A DNA stretch of 64,000 nt from Macondimonas sp045864775. Lineage in GTDB: Bacteria > Pseudomonadota > Gammaproteobacteria > UBA5335. This document shows positions 16,592 through 24,120 of this stretch, in pieces. The position numbers and the translations under genes were made by a program. The DNA is taken from positions 372,001 through 436,000 of the forward strand of contig BTVR01000001.1 in NCBI GenBank assembly GCA_045864775.1, given 5' to 3'. Under the pieces are notes generated by a model. It made no database searches. It was not told the origin of the DNA and saw only the letters and a program-made list of their open reading frames with translations. How positions within the stretch are numbered: position 1 is the stretch's first letter; every line of letters starts with the position of its first letter.

Positions 16592-16623
16592 GCCGGGCGG
16601 GCCCGCCGCCCGGCTCCCTTTTA
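16592..16623 (+). promoter_or_regulatory. nifH-nifD intergenic stem-loop
   Basis: GCCGGGCGG (16592-16600) pairs perfectly with CCGCCCGGC (16606-16614) around a 5-base loop, followed by TCCCTTTTATT. It resembles a leaky terminator or an mRNA-stabilising hairpin of the kind expected when NifH is needed in excess over NifD and NifK. It lies 25 bases before nifD. Confidence 0.7.
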
Positions 16624-16638
16624 TTCCTGGAGACTCCC

Positions 16639-18096
16639 ATGAGCATGACTGTCGAAGAAACCAAGGCGCGCAACCAGGCGCTGGTCGACGAAGTGCTGTC
16701 GGTCTATCCCGACAAGACCGCCAAGCGCCGCGGCAAGCACCTCGGCACCTATGAAGAGGGCAAGTCCGACTGCGGCGTGAAATCCAACGTCAAGTCGATT
16801 CCCGGCGTGATGACCATCCGCGGCTGCGCCTACGCCGGCTCCAAGGGCGTGGTGTGGGGCCCGATCAAGGACATGATCCACATCTCCCACGGCCCGGTGG
16901 GCTGCGGCCAGTATTCCTGGGCCGCGCGGCGCAATTACTACATCGGGACCACCGGTGTGGATACCTTCGTGACCATGCAGTTCACCTCCGACTTCCAGGA
17001 AAAGGACATCGTGTTCGGCGGCGACAAGAAGCTCGCCAAGATCATCGACGAAATCGAGGTGCTGTTTCCGCTGAACCACGGCATCACCGTGCAGTCGGAA
17101 TGCCCGATCGGCCTCATCGGCGACGACATCGAGGCGGTGTCGAAGGCCAAATCCACGGAATACGACGGCAAGACCATCGTGCCGGTGCGCTGCGAGGGCT
17201 TTCGCGGCGTGTCGCAGTCGCTCGGCCACCACATCGCCAACGACTCGATCCGCGACTGGGTGTTCGACAAGCTCGACCCCGAGAAGAGCACCTTTGCCAG
17301 CACGCCGTATGACGTCGCCATCATCGGCGACTACAACATCGGCGGCGACGCCTGGTCGTCGCGCATCCTGCTGGAGGAAATGGGCCTGCGCGTGGTGGCG
17401 CAGTGGTCCGGCGACGGCTCCATCGCGGAGCTCGAAGCCACGCCCAAGGCCAAGCTGAACGTGCTGCACTGCTACCGGTCGATGAACTACATCAGCCGGC
17501 ACATGGAAGAGAAGTACGGCATTCCGTGGGTGGAATACAACTTCTTCGGGCCGAGCAAGATCGCCGCCAGCTTGCGCGAGATCGCCAGCCACTTCGACGA
17601 CAGGATCAAGGAAGGCGCCGAGCGCGTCATCGCCAAGTACCAGCCGCTGATGCAGGCGGTCATCGACAAGTACCGCCCGCGCCTGGAAGGCAAGAAGGTG
17701 ATGCTGTTCGTCGGCGGCCTGCGCCCGCGGCACGTCATCGGCGCCTACGAGGATCTGGGCATGGAGGTCATCGGCACCGGCTACGAGTTCGGCCACAACG
17801 ACGACTACCAGCGCACCACCCACTACGTGAAGGACGGCACGCTGATCTACGACGACGTGACGGGCTATGAGTTCGAGCGGTTCGTCGATGCGCTGCAGCC
17901 GGATCTGGTGGCCTCGGGCATCAAGGAAAAGTACGTCTTCCAGAAAATGGGCTTCCCGTTCCGGCAGATGCACTCCTGGGACTATTCCGGTCCGTATCAC
18001 GGCTATGACGGCTTCGCCATCTTCGCCCGCGACATGGACATGGCCATCAACAACCCGGTGTGGTCGCTGACCAAGACGCCGTGGAAGGCGGCCTGA
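16639..18096 (+). CDS. nifD: nitrogenase MoFe protein alpha chain NifD
   Basis: Alpha subunit of the molybdenum-iron protein, which carries FeMo-cofactor and half of each P-cluster. The 485 residues show P-cluster ligands Cys63 (IRGCAYAG), Cys89 (GPVGCGQYSW) and Cys155 (QSECPIGLIGDD). FeMo-co ligands are Cys278 (LHCYRSMNY) and His445 (RQMHSWDYSGPYHG), and the catalytic-pocket histidine is in SLGHHIAN. These residues mark a molybdenum NifD rather than VnfD or AnfD. TGGAG is upstream of the ATG. It lies 58 bases after nifH. Confidence 0.99.
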   Translation: MSMTVEETKARNQALVDEVLSVYPDKTAKRRGKHLGTYEEGKSDCGVKSNVKSIPGVMTIRGCAYAGSKGVVWGPIKDMIHISHGPVGCGQYSWAARRNYYIGTTGVDTFVTMQFTSDFQEKDIVFGGDKKLAKIIDEIEVLFPLNHGITVQSECPIGLIGDDIEAVSKAKSTEYDGKTIVPVRCEGFRGVSQSLGHHIANDSIRDWVFDKLDPEKSTFASTPYDVAIIGDYNIGGDAWSSRILLEEMGLRVVAQWSGDGSIAELEATPKAKLNVLHCYRSMNYISRHMEEKYGIPWVEYNFFGPSKIAASLREIASHFDDRIKEGAERVIAKYQPLMQAVIDKYRPRLEGKKVMLFVGGLRPRHVIGAYEDLGMEVIGTGYEFGHNDDYQRTTHYVKDGTLIYDDVTGYEFERFVDALQPDLVASGIKEKYVFQKMGFPFRQMHSWDYSGPYHGYDGFAIFARDMDMAINNPVWSLTKTPWKAA

Positions 18097-18105
18097 CCGG
18101 CGCGC

Positions 18106-18166
18106 GTAGGGCGGGCGGCGGACCCGATTGTTTGACTGGTGGGCCGGGCCGCCCTGCCCACCCTAC
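18106..18166. repeat. REP-like imperfect palindrome between nifD and nifK
   Basis: GTAGGGCGGGC at 18106 pairs with GCCCACCCTAC ending at 18166 (one mismatch), with further GC-rich pairing inside (GGCGG with CCGCC). The GTAGGGYGGGC arm recalls the abundant GTAGGGTGGGC palindromes of other high-GC Proteobacteria. No other copy was noticed in the window. It fills most of the 92-base nifD-nifK gap. Confidence 0.55.
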
Positions 18167-18188
18167 CGATTCCAGCAGGAGTAGCACC

Positions 18189-19745
18189 ATGAGCCAGAAT
18201 GCCGAAAACGTGCTCGACCATTTCAATCTGTTCCGCAGCCCGGAATACATCGAGATGTTCGAGAACAAGAAACAGTTCGAGAACCCCGAGCCCGCCGACA
18301 AGCTCGAGCAGGCCCGGGAATGGACCAAGACCTGGGAGTATCGCGAGAAGAACTTCGCCCGCGAGGCGCTCACCGTGAACCCGGCCAAGGCCTGCCAGCC
18401 GCTGGGCGCGGTGTTCGTGGCGGTCGGCTTCGAGGGCACGCTGCCCTTCGTGCATGGCTCGCAGGGCTGCGTGGCGTATTACCGCAGCCATTTCAGCCGC
18501 CACTTCAAGGAACCGAGCTCCTGCGTGTCGTCCAGCATGACGGAAGACGCGGCGGTGTTCGGCGGCCTCAACAACATGATCGATGGGCTCGCCAACGCCT
18601 ACGCAATGTACAAGCCGAAGATGATCGCGGTCTCGACCACCTGCATGGCCGAGGTGATCGGGGATGACCTCAACGCCTTCATCAAGAACGCCAAGGAAAA
18701 GGGCTCGGTGCCCGAAGAATTCGACGTGCCCTTCGCCCACACCCCGGCCTTCGTCGGCAGCCACATCACCGGCTACGACAATGCGCTGCTGGGCGTGCTG
18801 AAGCATTTCTGGGACGGCAAGGCCGGCACCGTGCCGGTGCCCGAGCGGGTGCCGAATGAGAAGATCAACTTCATCGGCGGCTTCGACGGCTACACCGTCG
18901 GCAACCAGCGCGAAGTCAGCCGCATGCTGGACCTGATGGGCGTCGAGTACACGCTGCTGTGCGACGCCTCCGACGTGTGGGATACGCCCACCGATGGCGA
19001 ATTCCGCATGTACGACGGCGGCACCACGCTGGCCGACGCCGCCGCGGCGCTGAACGCCAAGGCGACCGTCTCCATGCAGGAATACTGCACGCCCAAGACG
19101 CTGGAGTTCTGCGCCAGCAAGGGCCAGGAAACGCTGGCCTTCAACCACCCGGTCGGCATCGCGGCGACGGACGCCTTCCTGATGGGCATCTCCAAGCTCA
19201 CCGGCAAGGCGATTCCGGACGCGCTCGCCAAGGAGCGCGGACGGCTGGTGGACGCCATCGCCGATTCCAACGCCCACATCCACGGCAAGAAGTTCGCCAT
19301 CTACGGCGATCCGGATCTCTGCTACGGCCTGGCGGCGTTCCTCTTGGAGCTCGGCGCCGAGCCGACCCACGTGCTCGCCACCAACGGCAACAAGGACTGG
19401 GCCGCGAAGATGCAGGCGCTGTTCGACAGCTCGCCCTTCGGCAAGGGCTGCCACGCCTACGCCGGCAAGGACCTGTGGCACATGCGCTCGCTGCTGTTCA
19501 CCGAGCCGGTGGACTTCCTGATCGGCAACACCTACGGCAAGTACCTGGAGCGCGACACCGGCACGCCGCTGATCCGCATCGGCTTCCCGGTGTTCGACCG
19601 CCACCACCACCACCGCTACCCGGTGTGGGGCTATCAGGGCGCCATGAACGTGCTGGTGTGGATCCTGGACAAGATCTTCGACGAGATCGACAAGAACACC
19701 ATCGTTCCGGCCAAGACCGACTACAGCTTCGACATCATTCGCTAG
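18189..19745 (+). CDS. nifK: nitrogenase MoFe protein beta chain NifK
   Basis: Beta subunit of the MoFe protein, contributing the other P-cluster ligands. The 518 residues include Cys69 (AKACQPLGA), Cys94 (GSQGCVAYYRSHF) and Cys152 (STTCMAEVIGDDL), and GYQGAMNVLVWILDKIFD near the end. AGGAG lies 8 bases before ATG 18189; the open frame from 18060 overlaps nifD and is not used. The gene is followed by a strong terminator, so nifHDK appears to be a self-contained unit, with no nifT or nifY after it. Confidence 0.98.
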   Translation: MSQNAENVLDHFNLFRSPEYIEMFENKKQFENPEPADKLEQAREWTKTWEYREKNFAREALTVNPAKACQPLGAVFVAVGFEGTLPFVHGSQGCVAYYRSHFSRHFKEPSSCVSSSMTEDAAVFGGLNNMIDGLANAYAMYKPKMIAVSTTCMAEVIGDDLNAFIKNAKEKGSVPEEFDVPFAHTPAFVGSHITGYDNALLGVLKHFWDGKAGTVPVPERVPNEKINFIGGFDGYTVGNQREVSRMLDLMGVEYTLLCDASDVWDTPTDGEFRMYDGGTTLADAAAALNAKATVSMQEYCTPKTLEFCASKGQETLAFNHPVGIAATDAFLMGISKLTGKAIPDALAKERGRLVDAIADSNAHIHGKKFAIYGDPDLCYGLAAFLLELGAEPTHVLATNGNKDWAAKMQALFDSSPFGKGCHAYAGKDLWHMRSLLFTEPVDFLIGNTYGKYLERDTGTPLIRIGFPVFDRHHHHRYPVWGYQGAMNVLVWILDKIFDEIDKNTIVPAKTDYSFDIIR

Positions 19746-19768
19746 GCGCAACGCCCTGCAACCCAGGT

Positions 19769-19798
19769 GGCCGCGGGGACTCCCTCCGCGGCCTTTTT
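19769..19798 (+). terminator. intrinsic terminator after nifK
   Basis: GGCCGCGG (19769-19776) pairs with CCGCGGCC (19786-19793) around a 9-base loop and is followed directly by TTTTT. It closes the nifHDK operon. Confidence 0.9.
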
Positions 19799-19842
19799 CA
19801 TGCGGGGTCGCCTGCATCACACGACCGCTTTCCGGAGCCGCG

Positions 19843-20751
19843 ATGAAACTGCGCATCGATCGCCCGCACATCGAAGCCCTGGTCCAGGCTTTTCCGACCC
19901 TGGCCCGGCTCGAGGAACAACTGCACTTCGGCAACCAGGTGGAAGTGGCGCTGCACCAGCTTTCGGCGGCAGAACTCGGCTTTCTCGCCGATCTCTATCG
20001 CCAGGGTGGGCCGCAGTTGCAGGCGCGCGCCGCCCAGCTGGCGACGCTGACCGCGGCGCTCCGCGACGCCGGGCCGCGCTTTGCCGGGGATGATCTCGAG
20101 CAGGTGCTGCCGGCCATGGTCCGCTACCTCGCCGAGGAGGCGATCCACGGCTGGATGTTCACCGCGCAGATCACCGGCCGGCCGCTGCCTTATGTCATCA
20201 CCCGCCTGGATTTCACGCCCCCTTCGAATGATGAAGCCGGCAAGCTCTTCATCGAACTCAAGGCCAATGCCAAGGGCAGCCTCACCACACAGACGGTGCG
20301 CCTGACGGCAGCCGACATCAAGGGCAGGACGCTGGGCGAAATCTTCGCCGCCAAGGGTCTGATGAAGGAAACCCCTGCACTGATCGCCGCCTACGAACGC
20401 GCCAGGCAGAACTATCTCGCCTGGCGCGGCAGCTATGGCGCGCAGTTCCTCGGCACGGGCACAGGGTTCTACGCCGAAGATCCGAACGCCTCGCACCGCG
20501 ACACCGACTGGTCGCGCAAGGACGTGGTGGTGCTGTCATCGACCGGCGGCAGCGCGCGGTTGGTGAACGACGAGGGCATCCTCACTGCGCGCGCGCTCAC
20601 GCTCGATGCGCCGGGCGAGGTGCTGGCGCCCTACCTCAGCAAGGCCGCCAAGAGCAACCGATACGACGCCGAGGACGAGGTCAAGGCCTTGTGCATGAGC
20701 GCCTGCCCGAGGGCCTGTTCACACGCATGCCGGTGCATCCCTTCATCCTGA
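19843..20751 (+). CDS. AAA-type ATPase, N-terminal part (frameshifted)
   Basis: The first 282 residues (to DAEDEVKAL, near 20691) form the N-terminal half of an AAA+ protein whose ATPase half continues in another frame at 20691; the last ~20 residues of this frame are out-of-frame read-through. No known domain is recognised in this half; it contains EEAIHGWMFTAQITGRPLPY and LTTQTVRLTAADIKGRTLGE. GGAG lies 6 bases before ATG 19843. It lies just after the nifK terminator. Restoring one base near 20692 would give a single protein of about 573 residues. Confidence 0.6.
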   Translation: MKLRIDRPHIEALVQAFPTLARLEEQLHFGNQVEVALHQLSAAELGFLADLYRQGGPQLQARAAQLATLTAALRDAGPRFAGDDLEQVLPAMVRYLAEEAIHGWMFTAQITGRPLPYVITRLDFTPPSNDEAGKLFIELKANAKGSLTTQTVRLTAADIKGRTLGEIFAAKGLMKETPALIAAYERARQNYLAWRGSYGAQFLGTGTGFYAEDPNASHRDTDWSRKDVVVLSSTGGSARLVNDEGILTARALTLDAPGEVLAPYLSKAAKSNRYDAEDEVKALCMSACPRACSHACRCIPSS

Positions 20752-21563
20752 TGTTCCACCTCGACCTGCACCACTACGTCTGGGTGCATGTGGATGATCT
20801 CACGCCCTATCCCTACCGACCGGATCTGAAGACCAAGCTGATCCTGCCGACCGAGCAGACCGACCTGATCGACATCCTCACCGCCGAGATGGATGTGCTG
20901 ATGGACGACATCGTGGCCGGCAAGAGCGGCGGCACCACGGTGCTGTGCGCCGGCCCGCCCGGCGTGGGCAAGACGCTGACGGCCGAGGTCTACGCCGAGA
21001 TCATCCGGCGCCCGCTGTACCGCGTGCACTCGGGGCAGCTCGGCCTGAACGTGGCGCAGATGGAACAGGTGCTCAAGGATGTGCTCACGCGCGCCCAGCG
21101 CTGGGGCGCGGTGATGCTGATCGACGAGGCCGACGTCTACATCAAGCGGCGCAATGACGACATGGCCATGAACGCGGTCGTGGGCGTGTTCCTGCGCGTG
21201 CTCGAGTACTTCAACGGCCTGCTGTTCCTGACCACCAATCGCATCGACGACATCGACGAGGCCATCGTCTCGCGCTGCATCGCGCTGATCAAATACAGCA
21301 TGCCGGAGCGCGAGGACCGGCGCCGTATCTGGGGCGTGATGACCGATCAGTTCGAACTGGCCGTTCCTGCGCTGCTGCTCGACGCGCTGACGGACATCTT
21401 CCCCAGTGCGTCGGGCCGCGACATCAAGGGGCTGACCAAGCTGGTGGCCAAGTACTGCCGTCACAAGCAAGTGGCGCCGACGGCGGCTGTGTTCCGACGC
21501 TGCGCCATGTTCCGCGGGATGGATCTCGAAACTGCCGTCGAGGCCGAGGCAACCGCGGCTTGA
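20691..21563 (+). CDS. AAA-type ATPase, C-terminal ATPase domain (frameshifted)
   Basis: ATPase domain of the gene broken at about 20692. It contains Walker A GPPGVGKT (near 20951), Walker B VMLIDEADVYI (near 21113), the sensor-1 stretch LLFLTTNRIDDIDEAIVSRC and a C-terminal helical region. The frame opens with GTG at 20691 (HERLPEGLF), but no ribosome site precedes it, and the first residues continue the upstream frame's sequence. It is most simply the second half of one AAA protein interrupted by a net one-base loss. The role is unknown; its position after nifHDK hints at a nif-associated chaperone function, which is inference. Confidence 0.7.
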   Translation: MHERLPEGLFTRMPVHPFILMFHLDLHHYVWVHVDDLTPYPYRPDLKTKLILPTEQTDLIDILTAEMDVLMDDIVAGKSGGTTVLCAGPPGVGKTLTAEVYAEIIRRPLYRVHSGQLGLNVAQMEQVLKDVLTRAQRWGAVMLIDEADVYIKRRNDDMAMNAVVGVFLRVLEYFNGLLFLTTNRIDDIDEAIVSRCIALIKYSMPEREDRRRIWGVMTDQFELAVPALLLDALTDIFPSASGRDIKGLTKLVAKYCRHKQVAPTAAVFRRCAMFRGMDLETAVEAEATAA

Positions 21564-21643
21564 GGCCGCGGGGTGCTGTCATTGCGGCCCGAGGGCTCGG
21601 GCGGATGCATCGAATGGGCAGAAAGCCGGGCGGGAACAGTTCC

Positions 21644-21988
21644 TCAGGGTTTCAGGATCACCGCCAGCCGTTCGACGATGCCGTTGCCGGCCAGATGGGT
21701 CTGCACGATCTCGTCGATGTCCTCGGTAGACCTCGGCTGGTACCAGACGCCGGCCGGGTAGACCACCATCAGCGGCCCCGCATTGCAGAAGCCCAGGCAA
21801 CCGGTCGCGGCCATGCCGACGTCGGGCAGATTCTTGAGCTGCAACTGCTTGCCGAGATGGTCCCACAACGGCGCGGCGCCGCTCGCCCCACAGCTGCCGC
21901 GCGGATGACCCAGCGGGCGCTGCTGGTAACAGCAGAATATGTGATGGCGAAAAACCGCCGGCAATTCCTGGATTTCCGGTGTCGACAT
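21644..21988 (-). CDS. Shethna-I-type thioredoxin-like [2Fe-2S] ferredoxin
   Basis: A 114-residue thioredoxin-fold [2Fe-2S] ferredoxin. The layout HHIFCCYQQRPLGHPRGSCG followed by AATGCLGFCNAGPLMVVYP reproduces the cysteine pattern of Azotobacter Shethna protein I and related clostridial-type ferredoxins. Start 21988 gives STPEIQELP and removes an unrelated upstream stretch over the neighbouring gene. It is the second gene of a leftward pair with the FmdB-like gene under a sigma-54 promoter, so it is probably made during nitrogen fixation, perhaps as an electron carrier or redox partner. Confidence 0.88.
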   Translation of the reverse strand: MSTPEIQELPAVFRHHIFCCYQQRPLGHPRGSCGASGAAPLWDHLGKQLQLKNLPDVGMAATGCLGFCNAGPLMVVYPAGVWYQPRSTEDIDEIVQTHLAGNGIVERLAVILKP

Positions 21989-22023
21989 GAGGCCTCCGGG
22001 ACAGCGTGGCATCCGCGGCCGGA

Positions 22024-22251
22024 CTAGCGGCGCGGCTTTTCCGAACGGGAATAATTGCTGAAGTGGCCTTCGCGCGCCGCCTGGCGACGGGCGCTGGCGA
22101 TGATCTCCTTGGACTTGCCCGCGACGTTCGGCGCGGAAAGCATTTTCACGAGGCGCTGGCTGCCGCAGTGCGGACACACCGGCACATCGCCCCGCACCAG
22201 AAGCTCGAAGGTCTGGCTGCAGTCCTCACAGCGGAAGTCGAAGATGGGCAT
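22024..22251 (-). CDS. FmdB-family zinc-ribbon protein
   Basis: A 75-residue protein starting MPIFDFRCEDCSQTFE with CX2C...CX2C (CEDC and CPHC) spaced as in the FmdB/CxxC regulatory-protein family, then a basic tail. Such small zinc ribbons are frequent in nif clusters of Proteobacteria, but their molecular role is unsettled. It is the first gene after a near-perfect sigma-54 promoter and lies 35 bases upstream of the ferredoxin gene. Confidence 0.88.
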   Translation of the reverse strand: MPIFDFRCEDCSQTFELLVRGDVPVCPHCGSQRLVKMLSAPNVAGKSKEIIASARRQAAREGHFSNYSRSEKPRR

Positions 22252-22296
22252 GGCATCGCCGCCGGTAACGCCGGCACCGCGCCGGCTCCTATGGCC

Positions 22297-22312
22297 AGCA
22301 AGAACGGTGCCT
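22297..22312 (-). promoter_or_regulatory. sigma-54 promoter of the FmdB/ferredoxin pair
   Basis: Minus-strand AGGCACCGTTCTTGCT matches TGGCAC-N5-TTGCW except at the first base. The predicted start near 22286 leaves about 35 bases before the FmdB-like gene. Confidence 0.85.
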
Positions 22313-22388
22313 GCCAATAACATGCGGATTCATATAAACAACTTGTCGCACATGAACGGTGGGTGCGGCCTTTGTCGCTTTTGGTGCA

Positions 22389-22404
22389 TGTTCGTCGAGC
22401 GACA
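22389..22404. promoter_or_regulatory. NifA-type upstream activator site (FmdB/ferredoxin)
   Basis: TGTTCGTCGAGCGACA is a perfect TGT-N10-ACA palindrome centred about 110 bases upstream of the start predicted from the adjacent sigma-54 element. From here to 22656 nothing else was seen. Confidence 0.75.
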
Positions 22405-22656
22405 ATGTCGAGGATGACCGACGACCCCGCCGCATGGGCAAAGGCTGTCGATCTGCACCCGCCGGTTTGCGCATCGTCTGGAATCAGCCGCCATCATGGC
22501 TCGATGCGCGGCGGGGCGGGGGTGTCGTGTTTGCGCACGGCCTGCCCATGCGGTATCGCCCCGATGAAGGGAATGCTGGGCGGGATCCGGGCGCGAACGG
22601 AAGGTATGGATCAGTCGGCGCCTCCTCGATGCCGCAACAGGGCCCAGGAAAATGCC

Positions 22657-23570
22657 TTACGGCCCGAAAATCTGCCTCAGCCAGGCATCCACGACCGGCG
22701 TGGCGGCGTAGTCCGGATCGCCAAGTTCGCGGTTGATCTGCGCGTGCCCACTCAGCCCGGTGCCGGGAAAGCTGCCGAACTCGACCGCGGTGCCCGCCGC
22801 CTCAAGCGCCCGGCCGAACGCTTGTGCCTGTTGCACACCGTCGGGCCGCTGCACGTACAGCAGCAAAAACGCAGGCGCGTTGGGTGCGCCGGCGTTGTGG
22901 GCGGGCGACAACGCCCGCTGGCGGGCGGGGTCGTCTCCAAAGGCCTGCCCGTAGGTCCGCAACGCCATCGGGCCGGCGTCGCGCATCTGCGCCGGCACAT
23001 CGTAGGCCGCGCCATCGATGGCAATCACGCCGTCGACGTCGGCAAAGCCAAGGCCGGCCGACCTCAGATAGCGCTCGTCGGTACCGGCCAGCGCCACCAG
23101 ATGTGCGCCAGCGCTGTGGCCCATCAGCACCACGCGGTGACGGTCGATGCCGAATTCCGGGGCGCGGTCGAGCAATGCCCGCAGCGCCCTGGCCATGTCC
23201 TCGCCCTGCTGCTCGACGGTGGCGGCGGGCACGAGGCGGTAGTCGATGGCGGCATAGACGTAGCCCTGCCGCGGGTAGTGCGTGGGCGCCCAGCGGCTCG
23301 TGGCGTTGGCCTTGCTGCCGCGCTTCCAGCCGCCACCGTGGACGACATCACCAGCGGCGCGGGATTGCGGCCCTGCGCCTTCCACACGTCGAGCCGTTGC
23401 AGCCGGTCGCGGCCGTAGTCGATGGTGGCGTCGGGCACCGTGCTCGGCGGTGCGGTACCCCGCTCACCACCCTGCAGGCGCGCGGCCAGCCATCCGCCGG
23501 AGCGGGCCTGCGTCACGCCGGCCGCCAAAAGCGCCAGAGCGGCCAGCAAAACAAGAGCTTTTTTCCACAT
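22657..23570 (-). pseudogene. secreted alpha/beta hydrolase, frameshifted
   Basis: The first frame, from ATG 23570, has a signal peptide (WKKALVLLAALALLAAG) and runs to NPAPLVM; the second frame, from about 23345, continues VHGGGWKRGSK and runs to a stop at 22657. Together they give an esterase/lipase of about 300 residues with the oxyanion HGGG motif, the nucleophile elbow GHSAGAH and a likely catalytic His in LSGHAQ. The junction near 23346 looks like loss of one A on the plus strand (GACGACAT where GACGAACAT would restore PLVMFVHGGG). Whether this is real decay or an assembly error cannot be told. It is not obviously connected with nitrogen fixation. Confidence 0.7.
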
Positions 23571-24120
23571 GCTCACGGCCCCCGAACATTGATACGCCGG
23601 GACGGGCGCGCATGCCGTGCGGCCAGACGTCGGTAATGGGCGCCGCAGGCGCGTGCCGCCGGACGCGTATGCACAAAACCACTGCGCAGGGATGGCGCGG
23701 CGACAGTCCTGCGGAGGTCGTAGCCCGCCTGGCCAGCCGGCCCAGCAACACACCTTGGGTACGGTCGGCGGCCCGGTCACCACCGGCAGGTCGTAGCGCC
23801 GAGTCCGCCAGTCGGTGGCCTACCGAATGGAGGGTTTTTCTCCGCGATTCATGCGCAGATTGAGCGCCCGATTCTCCGCAAAGGCAAGCCATTCTCCGCG
23901 CGCCATGCGGTGAATGGCAGGTCCATGCGCCGCCCAATCCCACACGGGCGCGGATCGCCCTCGGGGGAGGCCGCGGACGATCCGCGCCCGGCAGGTAACG
24001 CCGGGGTCGGGGCTGGCTGTCAATCGCGGCGCGGTTTTTCTATAGTTCCGCACAGGCCACGGCATCGGCCAGCTCGGATGGCCGCAGAACTCCAAGCCGA
24101 CCCAGAAAAAGGCGCTGGCC
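23571..24120. other. gene-less stretch before the restriction operon
   Basis: 550 bases in which I can support no gene. Open frames occur on both strands but show no recognisable protein features. It separates the hydrolase remnant from hsdR and may hold the right edge of an inserted segment. Confidence 0.4.

Noticed and set aside
16621..19934. Long minus-strand frames opposite nifD and nifK
   Set aside because: They mirror strongly conserved nif coding sequence and show the typical antisense composition.
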